A stretch of DNA of 36,549 bases, from the NCBI GenBank assembly GCA_013140555.1, contig JABFSO010000454.1, forward strand, positions 1 to 36,549. Direction: 5' to 3'. This DNA comes from Cyclobacteriaceae bacterium (GTDB lineage: Bacteria > Bacteroidota > Bacteroidia > Cytophagales > Cyclobacteriaceae). This document shows, piece after piece, positions 17,943 through 27,715 of the stretch; the stretch's first letter is position 1, and each line of letters begins with the position of its first letter. The notes below the pieces were generated by a model. The model was given only the letters and a program-made list of their open reading frames with translations. It did not search any database and was not told where the DNA came from. Made by a program: the position numbers and the translations under genes.

Positions 17943-18242
17943 AAACAAATAGAAAATCAATCACTCTTTAATTGGAAGACACTGGAAGAGCAACATAAAA
18001 ACACTTTTAAAAGAGAGTATGTGGCCTGTCATGAACCACACGAATTCAAATGGATAACTGAAAATGTGCAGGCTGTATTTCCGCAATTCAGAAAAAGCCT
18101 GGTAGAGCGCGCGATAGAAGAAGTATGCCACGAGATGAAGCACACCCCCCGCAAGCGCCACGAATTTTTTGAACGGTTACAAGTGGCATTAGAAACACAG
18201 AAGCTCACCACCAAAGAAGCGTTGAAAAAAGTGAGCAAGTAA
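17943..18242 (+). CDS. small hypothetical protein
   Basis: ORF 17925..18242 in a tight co-directional gene run; ATG at 17943 (MKQIENQ) or 17925. No recognisable motif. Confidence 0.6.
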   Translation, partial: KQIENQSLFNWKTLEEQHKNTFKREYVACHEPHEFKWITENVQAVFPQFRKSLVERAIEEVCHEMKHTPRKRHEFFERLQVALETQKLTTKEALKKVSK

Positions 18243-18307
18243 GTATTCGCATAAGCAGAGAAAATTGTTATGATAAAAAATGAATATAGCCGAAATTAAA
18301 AAAACTC

Positions 18308-19117
18308 ATGAAAATAATCCATACACTTCGAGCACTCTCGCGCATCAAATCTGTGAAGCACTTAATGGTTGTAATATTCTTGTTATTCGTTGCGGTGGTC
18401 GTTCAATCGTTTACCTATAATCAAGGTTATATAAAAGCAAACCAAAAGATGACGCGTGCTTTAAAATATGCAGCTATTTTTCCAGACAGCATACTTAAAG
18501 TGAAAACTGATTTTAGGGAGATATTAATTGAAAAAACAATCATTCAAGGAGAACGAAAAATACATTATATCTCCTTACTACTTCCTCCAGTAGCTAATTG
18601 TAAAGTAGCTCGTATTCATCAACAACTCACAGATGTTGCGTTAAAAGCGCACCATCATCTAACCGTTACAAAAGAGTTCATGGTGCAATCTTTTGTATGT
18701 AACTCTGCCGCAACATTCTTTTTCATTCTCGGCAGTGCCAGTTTAGCTTTTATTACCAAATCCGGTTTTGCACAGGCGAATCCATATCTTCTTAACATTC
18801 TTATTTGTTCAATTGCGATTGGTTCATTTTTTGTTGGGCTTTCAAATGTATTCAAACAAGAACAGAATGCGAATGACAATTTAAACATGTATATAAAATG
18901 TATTGATCTTGAACAAAAGATCAGAACAGAATTATCAACCAACAATTACATTCTGCAAAAAGCTTCCCAACCATGCGATACAACATCCACATTAAACAAA
19001 ACAATTGAGGCTTTTGATGCTCAGATAGCTAACCTTAATGGTGTAAAACTTGGTTTTAATATCGATGCGCTTAAAACATTAAGCACCCAAGTCTTAGACT
19101 CCAATTTCAAACCCTAA
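18308..19117 (+). CDS. hypothetical membrane protein
   Basis: Hydrophobic N-terminal segment VVIFLLFVAVVVQSF and central TM-like segments; no recognised domain. Confidence 0.7.
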   Translation: MKIIHTLRALSRIKSVKHLMVVIFLLFVAVVVQSFTYNQGYIKANQKMTRALKYAAIFPDSILKVKTDFREILIEKTIIQGERKIHYISLLLPPVANCKVARIHQQLTDVALKAHHHLTVTKEFMVQSFVCNSAATFFFILGSASLAFITKSGFAQANPYLLNILICSIAIGSFFVGLSNVFKQEQNANDNLNMYIKCIDLEQKIRTELSTNNYILQKASQPCDTTSTLNKTIEAFDAQIANLNGVKLGFNIDALKTLSTQVLDSNFKP

Positions 19118-19127
19118 CTTTTTTGTC

Positions 19128-21317
19128 ATGTCACTATTCAAACATATTCGCTATACCTTGCTTTCAGTATGGTTTTACGCCCCAGGTGTAATCACCATCT
19201 TCATTGGCTATTTTCTTCTCACAAAACTCACACAAGGTCAAGATGTGGTAATGTTGGTAGGCGAAGCCAAGTTACCCGTACTCTTCACTGCGGTTGGAGT
19301 AATTCTATGGGCCTTCTTTGTTTGGTACTGCAGTCGATTGATTGGCTATGAGAAAAGATTTAATGACGTTAACTGGCCACTCGATTACTTATCATTATTC
19401 CCCCGACTATTAGCCTACAACACATTTGTTGTTGTACAAACGGCCATTATTGCTTTGCCTACAGTAGGCAGTGATAACAGTTATTTGTTATGGGCATTTG
19501 TCTTTCTTCAAAATGCCTATTATTTTATCTTACAAAAGGCAATTAAAACAAAAGATAAAGTGGCTACCATAGCAGCGCTTTTCATTGCTGCCTTATATAC
19601 CGGGTATCTGGTATTTCTTTATCTCCGAAATCAAGATGGAGAGGCACATGAATATCATTTGCCATGGATGGCACTTCTTTTATTTGGCTTGCAAATCCTA
19701 GTGCTTTATTTTTTCATTCTACGCAGAGTTAAAATAGATCAAAATGCCGGGCACGGTTATCCAGATGATGCCATCGACTATGTATCCATTGGCTCCATTA
19801 AAGTAATAAAAGTACCAGCATGGCTTAAAGCGCAAGAAAAAAACACCTTCCTCATCTTCAATATAATTTCGGGCCTAGCCATCGCCTTGTATTTTGTGGT
19901 GCTTAACAGTGTTTGGGTAGCGTCTCAATTAGGACCATTGCCTGTGGTGCTATTGGCCTTTGGAATTTTAGCCGGATTAGCCACCATCATCACATACCTC
20001 TCGATGCGAGTAAAATTCAACCTCTTCTTTGTATTACTGGTAATCGCCATTGTTGTAGGGAATTTATTTGATCCTTATTCAGTAAAGCTTACCAAAGCTA
20101 AGAAACCATTTGTGCATCAACAACGGCCTTCCTTAGAAGCCTACCTCGCAAAATGGATACAACATCGAAAAGCAAAAATGATAAACAATGATTCGTTAAA
20201 CCCCTATCGTGTTTATCTGGTGCTGGCAGATGGAGGCGCTTCGCGTTCAGGCTATTGGGCAGCCAGCGTCTTAGCCGCCATTCAACAACAGTCATTGAGC
20301 GATTCGGCTACCAATGAAACATTCAACGATCATTTACTGGCACTCTCGGGTGCTTCCGGTGGCAGCGTGGGCAATGCAGTGTTCTACAGTTTGCTGAAAA
20401 AAGAGCAGCACGATCCTAACATCCTCCAACACGCTCGTGAATTCTTAGGCCACGATTTTCTTACCTATACCATTGCGCATTATCTCGGCTCTGATTTAGC
20501 AGGCCATTTTATACCCGGCTTGCGCGACCGCGCTACTGCCCTTAGCAACAGCATGGATTACTGGTCTACCGGTGCGAGCGATGTATTTAAAAAAGAGGTA
20601 GATGAAGCCTTCGACCAGAGCGGCCGCCTGCCCATACTTTTTATCAATACCACTCGAGTGCAAGAAGGCACTCCGGCTGTGGTGAGTTCGATAAGACTCG
20701 ATAGTGTAAGCAATCGTCTGGACGTGCTCAGCTTAATCGATTCAACGTACGCCCAAGGTAAGGGAAACATACAGCTAAGCACGGCTGCTGTATTGGGTGC
20801 ACGCTTCCCATACGTATCGCCTGCAGGAGGTATATCATATGAAGCAAAAGAAAAAGAGCCAAATCATTCTTTTGTGGATGGTGGCTATTTCGATAACAGT
20901 GGTGGTGGCATTATCCATGAGATGATGCAACGAATCGAGAAAATTCAAAACGATACTACAAATAGTCTTTCAAAGGATTTGAAAAGAATGAGGTTCTACC
21001 TGATTCATCTTACCAACACTCCGGATAGCGATGGCAATCTCAATCCAATTCACCCGCTTACCAACGATTTGGCAGCACCACTGTTAACGGTGTTCAATAC
21101 CTACGGCTCGCAAACAACGGTAAACGACAAACGACTGGAAACTTTCATGACACGATTTTGCAACTGCACCACTGCCAACAAAGAAATAAATCTCTATCGC
21201 ACCAAAAAAAATGAAAGCTATCCAATGAATTGGGTAATCAGTCAATACCGCAAAGATTTGATGGATGCACGGGTAGATGAGGTGATTCAAGAAGAGTTAA
21301 AGAACGGTTTAAAATAA
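19128..21317 (+). CDS. integral-membrane patatin-like phospholipase
   Basis: Multiple N-terminal TM segments; patatin motifs DGGASRSGYWAA, LSGASGGSVGNAV (GxSxG), VDGGYFDNSGGG (Asp). Confidence 0.85.
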   Translation: MSLFKHIRYTLLSVWFYAPGVITIFIGYFLLTKLTQGQDVVMLVGEAKLPVLFTAVGVILWAFFVWYCSRLIGYEKRFNDVNWPLDYLSLFPRLLAYNTFVVVQTAIIALPTVGSDNSYLLWAFVFLQNAYYFILQKAIKTKDKVATIAALFIAALYTGYLVFLYLRNQDGEAHEYHLPWMALLLFGLQILVLYFFILRRVKIDQNAGHGYPDDAIDYVSIGSIKVIKVPAWLKAQEKNTFLIFNIISGLAIALYFVVLNSVWVASQLGPLPVVLLAFGILAGLATIITYLSMRVKFNLFFVLLVIAIVVGNLFDPYSVKLTKAKKPFVHQQRPSLEAYLAKWIQHRKAKMINNDSLNPYRVYLVLADGGASRSGYWAASVLAAIQQQSLSDSATNETFNDHLLALSGASGGSVGNAVFYSLLKKEQHDPNILQHAREFLGHDFLTYTIAHYLGSDLAGHFIPGLRDRATALSNSMDYWSTGASDVFKKEVDEAFDQSGRLPILFINTTRVQEGTPAVVSSIRLDSVSNRLDVLSLIDSTYAQGKGNIQLSTAAVLGARFPYVSPAGGISYEAKEKEPNHSFVDGGYFDNSGGGIIHEMMQRIEKIQNDTTNSLSKDLKRMRFYLIHLTNTPDSDGNLNPIHPLTNDLAAPLLTVFNTYGSQTTVNDKRLETFMTRFCNCTTANKEINLYRTKKNESYPMNWVISQYRKDLMDARVDEVIQEELKNGLK

Positions 21318-21371
21318 TAGACGGAGTAAGCCGAAAATCCGCAGAAGAGTAGGCGAAAGATATTAATACCC

Positions 21372-22412
21372 ATGGCATACTACCCATCTCTACGCGACTA
21401 CCAAACAAAAAGCGAACGTGTTCGCATCATTGAAAACATCCAACGCCTCAAGCAAGCCCTTACGGAGCAAGTGCCAAAGAAAAATCTGGAAGAAAATCTT
21501 TTGATCGCCACGTGGAATATTCGGGAGTTGGGCAAAAACGATAAAGCTGTTCGATTGCGCGAAACGCTTTTTTACATGGCCGAGATTATCTCTTCGTACG
21601 ATTTAGTAGCGATACAGGAAGTGGGCGAAGACTTGAAAGATCTGAAAGATCTCGTCAAGATTTTGGGACCGGAATGGGATTACCTCGTTACAGACATCAC
21701 CGAAGGAGCATCGGGCAATGGCGAGCGACTGGCCTTTGTCTTTGATTCGCGAAAAGTAATCTTCAGAAAAGTAGTAGGTGAAATTGTGCTCCCGGATGCA
21801 AAGGGAGAGTCCTCAAAGCAAATCGCGCGCACACCTTTCATTGTGGCGTTTCAATCCGGATGGTTCAAGTTTTACATTACTACCGTGCATATCTATTACG
21901 GTAAGGAAAGCAAGTCGTCCCCAGAATACAAAAGACGCGTAAAGGAAATCAGCAATGTCGCTTCCTTTCTTAAAAAGCGCACACTCAAAGAAAAGGAGAA
22001 TCACATTATTCTTGGTGACTTCAACATCACAGGCCGTGATACAAATGACGCTACATTCCAGGCGCTTGTTAAAGGCGGATTCAAAATACCACCTACACTA
22101 CTCGCATTAGGTGCTGCGAATACCAATGCCGATGGCACGATGCCGTATGACCAAATTGCCTACATCGATCAACCCGGCTACATGGAGTTTCACAATAGCT
22201 CCAACAGCGTAGGCGTATTCGACTTTTTCAAATACATTTTTCGAAAAGAAGATGAAGCTGCCTTTGAAAGCGAGCAGAAGAAATCAAAACTGACTTACAA
22301 GCAATGGAAAACCTTCCAGATGTCCGACCACCTTCCTCTATGGATTGAATTCAAAGTCGATTTCTCTGAGGCATATCTCAATAAGCTTAAAACAGAAGAG
22401 TATAAAAAATAA
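21372..22412 (+). CDS. endonuclease/exonuclease/phosphatase (EEP, DNase I-like) family protein
   Basis: ATWNIRELG, DLVAIQEVGED, HIILGDFNITGRD, QMSDHLPLWIEF. Confidence 0.88.
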   Translation: MAYYPSLRDYQTKSERVRIIENIQRLKQALTEQVPKKNLEENLLIATWNIRELGKNDKAVRLRETLFYMAEIISSYDLVAIQEVGEDLKDLKDLVKILGPEWDYLVTDITEGASGNGERLAFVFDSRKVIFRKVVGEIVLPDAKGESSKQIARTPFIVAFQSGWFKFYITTVHIYYGKESKSSPEYKRRVKEISNVASFLKKRTLKEKENHIILGDFNITGRDTNDATFQALVKGGFKIPPTLLALGAANTNADGTMPYDQIAYIDQPGYMEFHNSSNSVGVFDFFKYIFRKEDEAAFESEQKKSKLTYKQWKTFQMSDHLPLWIEFKVDFSEAYLNKLKTEEYKK

Positions 22413-22420
22413 AAAGGAAC

Positions 22421-24655
22421 ATGGATCCAAAAAACTTATTAAAACATCTGGGCGACAAAACGCTTCCCACCAAACTGGGTGAATACAAGTTTGAACAGAA
22501 GTTAATCGATGTTCCTTCTGGTGAAGACAAAGTGCAGTTTGCCTTTGGCATAGAAGCCAAGCCCGAAGCGTTTCTGTTCAATGACGCCAATGACTTTGAC
22601 CCCAAGAATCCGGACGATGTGCTCGGTCCCAGCTCCCTCATCGCTTTTACTCCCGGCAGTGCCTGGCTGAAATATTCTGCGTTGGCAGGAATCAAAACAG
22701 AATCCGGAATAGAAGTAGAGCAACTCGGATTCAACTTTGGTGGAAAAGGTTCTGTGATCTCCACAAGCTATAGCAAACATGGCCTCACCGAAACCGTAAA
22801 AGCTGCCATTGCTCATGATGTTACACACTTCAAATCTATTTTTGATCGCGATCAGATCAAGTCACTGGAAGCTGATGAAGCCGTTACATTCACTCTTAAG
22901 GGAAAGCTGGAAGCGTCCGTCAAACTAAAATGGTCGGATACATTTTCAGGCAGTCTTTCTGCGCTGGGTGAGTTGATCAATCAAAATCAATTATTCAAAA
23001 TAGAAGTAGGAGCCGAAGCATTTGCTTCCTATAAGATTACCGTTACCGATGATTTCACTGCCAAAATTATATGCAAACAAAAAGGCCAATACGGCATTTA
23101 CATCTCGAAAAGTATTTGCACCAATCAGGTAGGCTCAGTGGGCGCCAAAGTAGGTGCCGAATTTGAGAACAAAGCAGATATCGCCAAAGCCGTAGGCCAT
23201 TTGATCGAAGGATATTTTGGCATGGCTGAAAACGAAATTGAAGCTTTAGTAGCGAAAGCGGAAGACGCCATCACGGATACAGAGAAAAAAGCGCTGCAAG
23301 CAATAGGAGAAAATTTAGGCTGGGTAGAAGAAAAATTTGACTTGGTCAAGAAACTCAAGAAAGAATATGAAAACCTAAAAAAGAAAATTGGCGAAAAGAT
23401 TGAAGAATGGGCAACCATCAAAGTATCCGTTGCATTTACCTACGACTATAACCGCATCAGCACACGCGCTACTTTATTGGAAGCCGAAACCAATGACGCT
23501 GGCATCGATCGCTTTCACGTTCCAATTCTAAAGATGAATGCTGATGAACTCATCAAATCGTACCAGGCGGGTGAAAAAATATTATCCAGTGTAAAATATA
23601 ACAAAACCGATGTGAACGAAGTGATACGCTCCACCGGTTTTTCCATTGGCATCGGCAAATGGACTGCCGGCAGCAGCAAAAAAATTGCTGTCGAAACAGA
23701 AGAGCAAGAAGATCAATTCGGCTACAAGAAAATCAGCTACCAAGGGAATCGGTACTATGGCGAAGAGGCGTTCGGAGATGGTGTCAACTGGAAGATTGAC
23801 TTAAACGCACAAATGAGTGCCTTCTCACAAAACAAAGTTCCGTTTGCCAACGAATTTGACTACGGATTTTACGTGGGCTACGAATGGAAAGAGAACAAAC
23901 TCAATTTCAATGAGTGTGCGCACTTCACCGATCTGGTTGCCATTTGGGGAATTATTCCTATAGAAAAAATAGAGAGCGAAGCACAACGCCTGGCAGACGA
24001 GTTAAAAACGCGGAGAGACATAAAACTCTCTTGCGAAATAAAAGTGAAGTCCGAAGCTTTCGAAATGATTTTACCTGCGCTGGCAAAAAGCAGCAAGCGA
24101 CAAGATATTATTGCGTTGGCCCTTGGCAAATCCATGCCACGGTGGGGCGACTACAAAACACGGAAAGACATCGCGCTGCGGACGCAGGTGTATGCAGCTT
24201 TGTGGAAGTCGTACCTCTCCGAGCTTGACGATCCGCATCCTACTACGCAGCTCTATGCAGATGAAGCGTATCGTACGCTGCGCTCGAGTGATAAAGAATT
24301 GGCCGAAGCAGAATTGAATTATAAAGAAGGTGTATTTAAACCGTACTCGTTCGGCTCGACAATTAACGTAAACAAAAACACCTATTTGGCTGCGCAAAAG
24401 TTAGGCGATGGGTTTTCTCTCTTGGCATCGGGCAACGATTCGCGCTCATCGCTGGCGCATAACAAAGTGATCCCTTCGGCATTTGACAACATTGAAGATT
24501 TCTGGCGGTTTCCGCATCATATCAAAACACTGGGCACATTGCTCGCGCTCGTGCTAGATGGCTACCCTACTTTAAAACCTTTTGTAGATCGCACCGCCAG
24601 CATTCAATACAAAAATGAACAAGGAAAAGAAATGGTGATAGTTATTGGGAGGTGA
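22421..24655 (+). CDS. large hypothetical protein (744 aa), no recognised domain
   Basis: Long ORF 9 nt after the EEP gene; beta-rich halves around a central coiled-coil-like KKLKKEYENLKKKIGEKIEEW. Confidence 0.8.
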   Translation: MDPKNLLKHLGDKTLPTKLGEYKFEQKLIDVPSGEDKVQFAFGIEAKPEAFLFNDANDFDPKNPDDVLGPSSLIAFTPGSAWLKYSALAGIKTESGIEVEQLGFNFGGKGSVISTSYSKHGLTETVKAAIAHDVTHFKSIFDRDQIKSLEADEAVTFTLKGKLEASVKLKWSDTFSGSLSALGELINQNQLFKIEVGAEAFASYKITVTDDFTAKIICKQKGQYGIYISKSICTNQVGSVGAKVGAEFENKADIAKAVGHLIEGYFGMAENEIEALVAKAEDAITDTEKKALQAIGENLGWVEEKFDLVKKLKKEYENLKKKIGEKIEEWATIKVSVAFTYDYNRISTRATLLEAETNDAGIDRFHVPILKMNADELIKSYQAGEKILSSVKYNKTDVNEVIRSTGFSIGIGKWTAGSSKKIAVETEEQEDQFGYKKISYQGNRYYGEEAFGDGVNWKIDLNAQMSAFSQNKVPFANEFDYGFYVGYEWKENKLNFNECAHFTDLVAIWGIIPIEKIESEAQRLADELKTRRDIKLSCEIKVKSEAFEMILPALAKSSKRQDIIALALGKSMPRWGDYKTRKDIALRTQVYAALWKSYLSELDDPHPTTQLYADEAYRTLRSSDKELAEAELNYKEGVFKPYSFGSTINVNKNTYLAAQKLGDGFSLLASGNDSRSSLAHNKVIPSAFDNIEDFWRFPHHIKTLGTLLALVLDGYPTLKPFVDRTASIQYKNEQGKEMVIVIGR

Positions 24656-24807
24656 TTGTAAAAATGATGAGAATAACATAAACCGTAAGAAGGTATGCTA
24701 TCGGAATTGACAGAGATGGAGAAGGTATTATCTGCGCCAATCATTGCGTGAAAATATTTAATCTGATACAACTGAAAAACCAAATACCACCAATATAATT
24801 AACCCCC

Positions 24808-26208
24808 ATGCCCTTCCCCATCATTGACATACACGTTCACTCTACCCTCAAGCCATACGGACACAGCTTCTATCCGAATGAAGATTTGAAAGATGCGGCC
24901 AGCGAAGCGTGCATCTGGTACAACGATCCACCTTCGGTGGGCGATCAACTGCTTGAAAATACCATCGGCTTTCCACGCTTTCGTCAATCGGATTTTACTT
25001 CGCTCGCGAAAGGCGGAGCCAACGTAGCCATTGTGTCGCTGTACCCGATTGAAGTGAGTTTTGTGAAACCGCATGTGTCACCGCTGGTTGCCAATTGGCT
25101 GGTGAATTTAATTTCACTCTTCGGACGAAAACGAATTGAACACATTAAAGAGCCTTCCTTCAATTATTTCCAAGACTTACAAAAAGAATACAATTTTCTA
25201 TTGGCGCTGCACAACCAGCAGCCGGTCAACGGCACACGCAAGTACCAACTCATCGGTCATGCGGATGAGTTGACAGACGAAGCCAAAAACACCTTGCTCA
25301 TCATCACGTCCATCGAAGGTGCGCATGTATTTTGCGATGGCAACAATGTGGAAGACAATGCCGCTTGGCAAAACCTCGCTGCCAATGTAGCGCGCGTCAA
25401 ACAATGGCAGCATCCTCCCTTCTTCATCACACTCAATCATCACTTCTACAACGGCCTTGCCTCGCACGCCAAAAGTTTGTACGACATCGTAGCGAAACTG
25501 CTCGACCAAAGGTATAAGATGGATCAGACCGTAGCGGGCGACATGTACATCACTTCGCGCGGATACCAACTGATCGACTTGTTATACAGTCCGCTGAATG
25601 GCCGAAGAATTTTAATTGACATCAAACACATGGCCAAGGCTACGCGAAAAGAATTTTATGCGTACCGCAAATTACACTATCCCGAGGCGCCCATCATCTG
25701 CAGCCACACGGGCGTGCAAAAATATTATGGCGAGAAGATCAACATGGACGATGACGACATCCGCGAGATTTTTACTTCCGGTGGACTGATTGGCATTGAG
25801 TTAGATCAACGCATTTTGGGTTACAATTCCATTGGCCATCGTTTTGTGAATTGGTTTAAAAATATTTTCCGCAGCAAGCGCCAGAAAGAATACGTGTGGG
25901 CCGAGTGCTTTTGGAAAAACATTTTGTGCGTGGCCGAGCAGTGCTACACGCTCGACCCGCAACAAAATCCGTGGAAGATCATTTGCCTCGGCAGCGACCT
26001 GGATGGTGTGATCAATCCCCTCAACCAATTCCGCACCGCCACCGACTACCAGCGGCTGGCCGATGCACTACTCCTACACGTGCAAGACTATTGGAGCTCC
26101 AGCTCCAGTAAAATACCGAAAGGCCACTTGAACCTGGATGCACACAATGTGGTGTATCAGGTTATGTATAGCAATGCGCTGTATTTTATAAGGGAGAATT
26201 ATAGGTAG
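24808..26208 (+). CDS. M19 (renal dipeptidase)-like metallohydrolase
   Basis: IIDIHVHS, SIEGAHVF, LIDIKHMAKATRKEF, PIICSHTGVQ, CLGSDLDGVINPL in M19/amidohydrolase order. Confidence 0.78.
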   Translation: MPFPIIDIHVHSTLKPYGHSFYPNEDLKDAASEACIWYNDPPSVGDQLLENTIGFPRFRQSDFTSLAKGGANVAIVSLYPIEVSFVKPHVSPLVANWLVNLISLFGRKRIEHIKEPSFNYFQDLQKEYNFLLALHNQQPVNGTRKYQLIGHADELTDEAKNTLLIITSIEGAHVFCDGNNVEDNAAWQNLAANVARVKQWQHPPFFITLNHHFYNGLASHAKSLYDIVAKLLDQRYKMDQTVAGDMYITSRGYQLIDLLYSPLNGRRILIDIKHMAKATRKEFYAYRKLHYPEAPIICSHTGVQKYYGEKINMDDDDIREIFTSGGLIGIELDQRILGYNSIGHRFVNWFKNIFRSKRQKEYVWAECFWKNILCVAEQCYTLDPQQNPWKIICLGSDLDGVINPLNQFRTATDYQRLADALLLHVQDYWSSSSSKIPKGHLNLDAHNVVYQVMYSNALYFIRENYR

Positions 26209-26296
26209 GTATTTTGATGGCAACACAAGTAATTATTTTAATAAATGTATTGAACTTTCTAAACATAAATCACTTCTAATTTTTATCTCGTAACAC

Positions 26297-27619
26297 ATGA
26301 AAGTAACATTTACGCTTCTCTTATTAACTCTATCGCTTGCTTCTGCTGCACAAGATTCCGATCCGCGCATACAAACTTTGATTAATCAATTAGATAGTGT
26401 GAAGATCAAAGCAGACACAGCCAAAAAACAAATAATCTCTAACCGTGCTTTCAACATTTTCTTTGCAAAGAAGATAAACAGCTATCTGTCAGGAACCAAT
26501 GACCTCTCTCTCTATAAGAATTATGCCATTGTAGATGCCGGTGATTCTCGACTTTCATTTGGGTATAACTTTACTAACAAAGTTGATAAAAGTGATGGCT
26601 TCGTAAGGGCCATTTATACAATAGGAGCCGAAGTAAACACAAAAAGCAAACTCTCAACTATTTTTGGTGATGGCGACTTCTCAGAAGATTTAGGTATAAC
26701 CGCAAAATTTACCCTGCTGGGCAAAGGTTTTGTAAAGTTCTATGAAGGTAAACAGACACAAAAAGAATTTGTAGCAAAAAGACAAAAGCCTATTGTAATT
26801 GAAAAGCGTAATATTTTGCTCTGTTGGCTAGAAGCAAAAATAAAAGCAGATGAAAAAAGATTTAAAGACTCTATACACGCTTATGTATCAGATACTGAGC
26901 TTTTACAGGAAGCCCGAAATGAATACTATGGAAAAACAATTGCCAAGTACAAAGACATTTATGCCTCACGCGAATCTGAATTCTTAGAACTTAAAAAGAC
27001 CTATAATTTATTATTCGATCATTGGCTATCAGTCAATGCCTATATACCTATTACGCCTACAACTTATAATGTATTTCCTACCCTCAATAGCAAAAAAAGC
27101 GCAATGAAGTCCTGGCCGTATAGAATCGGCCTGCAATGGTCATTCATTTTTGAAAGTCGATTCGGCAAGCTGTTTGGTAATGCCAGCGTAAATTTTGCTG
27201 GTTTTAATTCCGTAAAAGCAGACACATTAAAAAAGCTCGACTACGATTCATTTAAAAAGCTTGGAGGGACTGATTCGCTTCAATTTCTTATGCTCGTAAA
27301 CAACGATGCCGGCTACTATGGTGTATATAATAACTTCAACACGATTAAGTATCGGTTACAGTTAATATACTTTACGCCTTGGACAGACATTGTTGGGCTA
27401 TCGATAGTATATGAAGATGTTGAAAGTGATATTTATAGACCAAAGAGTTATGAAATAGGTCTTCCTGTTAAAATCGCTGGTAAAGAAAAACCCATTAATA
27501 TTCAACCCTTTGTAAGAGTCTTTGATTTTAAAAATGAAGTCAAGCCAAACAAATCACTAGAAGAAAAAATGACTATTGGGGTAACCATTGGTTTGCCCTT
27601 TAGCAGTATTCTATATTGA
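26297..27619 (+). CDS. exported hypothetical protein, possibly outer-membrane
   Basis: Signal peptide MKVTFTLLLLTLSLASAAQ; C-terminal beta-strand-like pattern ending ...MTIGVTIGLPFSSILY. Confidence 0.7.
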   Translation: MKVTFTLLLLTLSLASAAQDSDPRIQTLINQLDSVKIKADTAKKQIISNRAFNIFFAKKINSYLSGTNDLSLYKNYAIVDAGDSRLSFGYNFTNKVDKSDGFVRAIYTIGAEVNTKSKLSTIFGDGDFSEDLGITAKFTLLGKGFVKFYEGKQTQKEFVAKRQKPIVIEKRNILLCWLEAKIKADEKRFKDSIHAYVSDTELLQEARNEYYGKTIAKYKDIYASRESEFLELKKTYNLLFDHWLSVNAYIPITPTTYNVFPTLNSKKSAMKSWPYRIGLQWSFIFESRFGKLFGNASVNFAGFNSVKADTLKKLDYDSFKKLGGTDSLQFLMLVNNDAGYYGVYNNFNTIKYRLQLIYFTPWTDIVGLSIVYEDVESDIYRPKSYEIGLPVKIAGKEKPINIQPFVRVFDFKNEVKPNKSLEEKMTIGVTIGLPFSSILY

Positions 27620-27715
27620 GTCAATTTTATTAATCGTTTTTGGGCTATCAAAAAAATGGTATTCAGCAAAACTCACTATCTTTAATCGGACTACCTAAAT
27701 CACTTTCATCCCTCT

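Noticed and set aside
25198-25569. 123-aa minus-strand ORF in the M19-like gene
   Set aside because: Antisense shadow ORF within a long ORF with metallohydrolase motifs.
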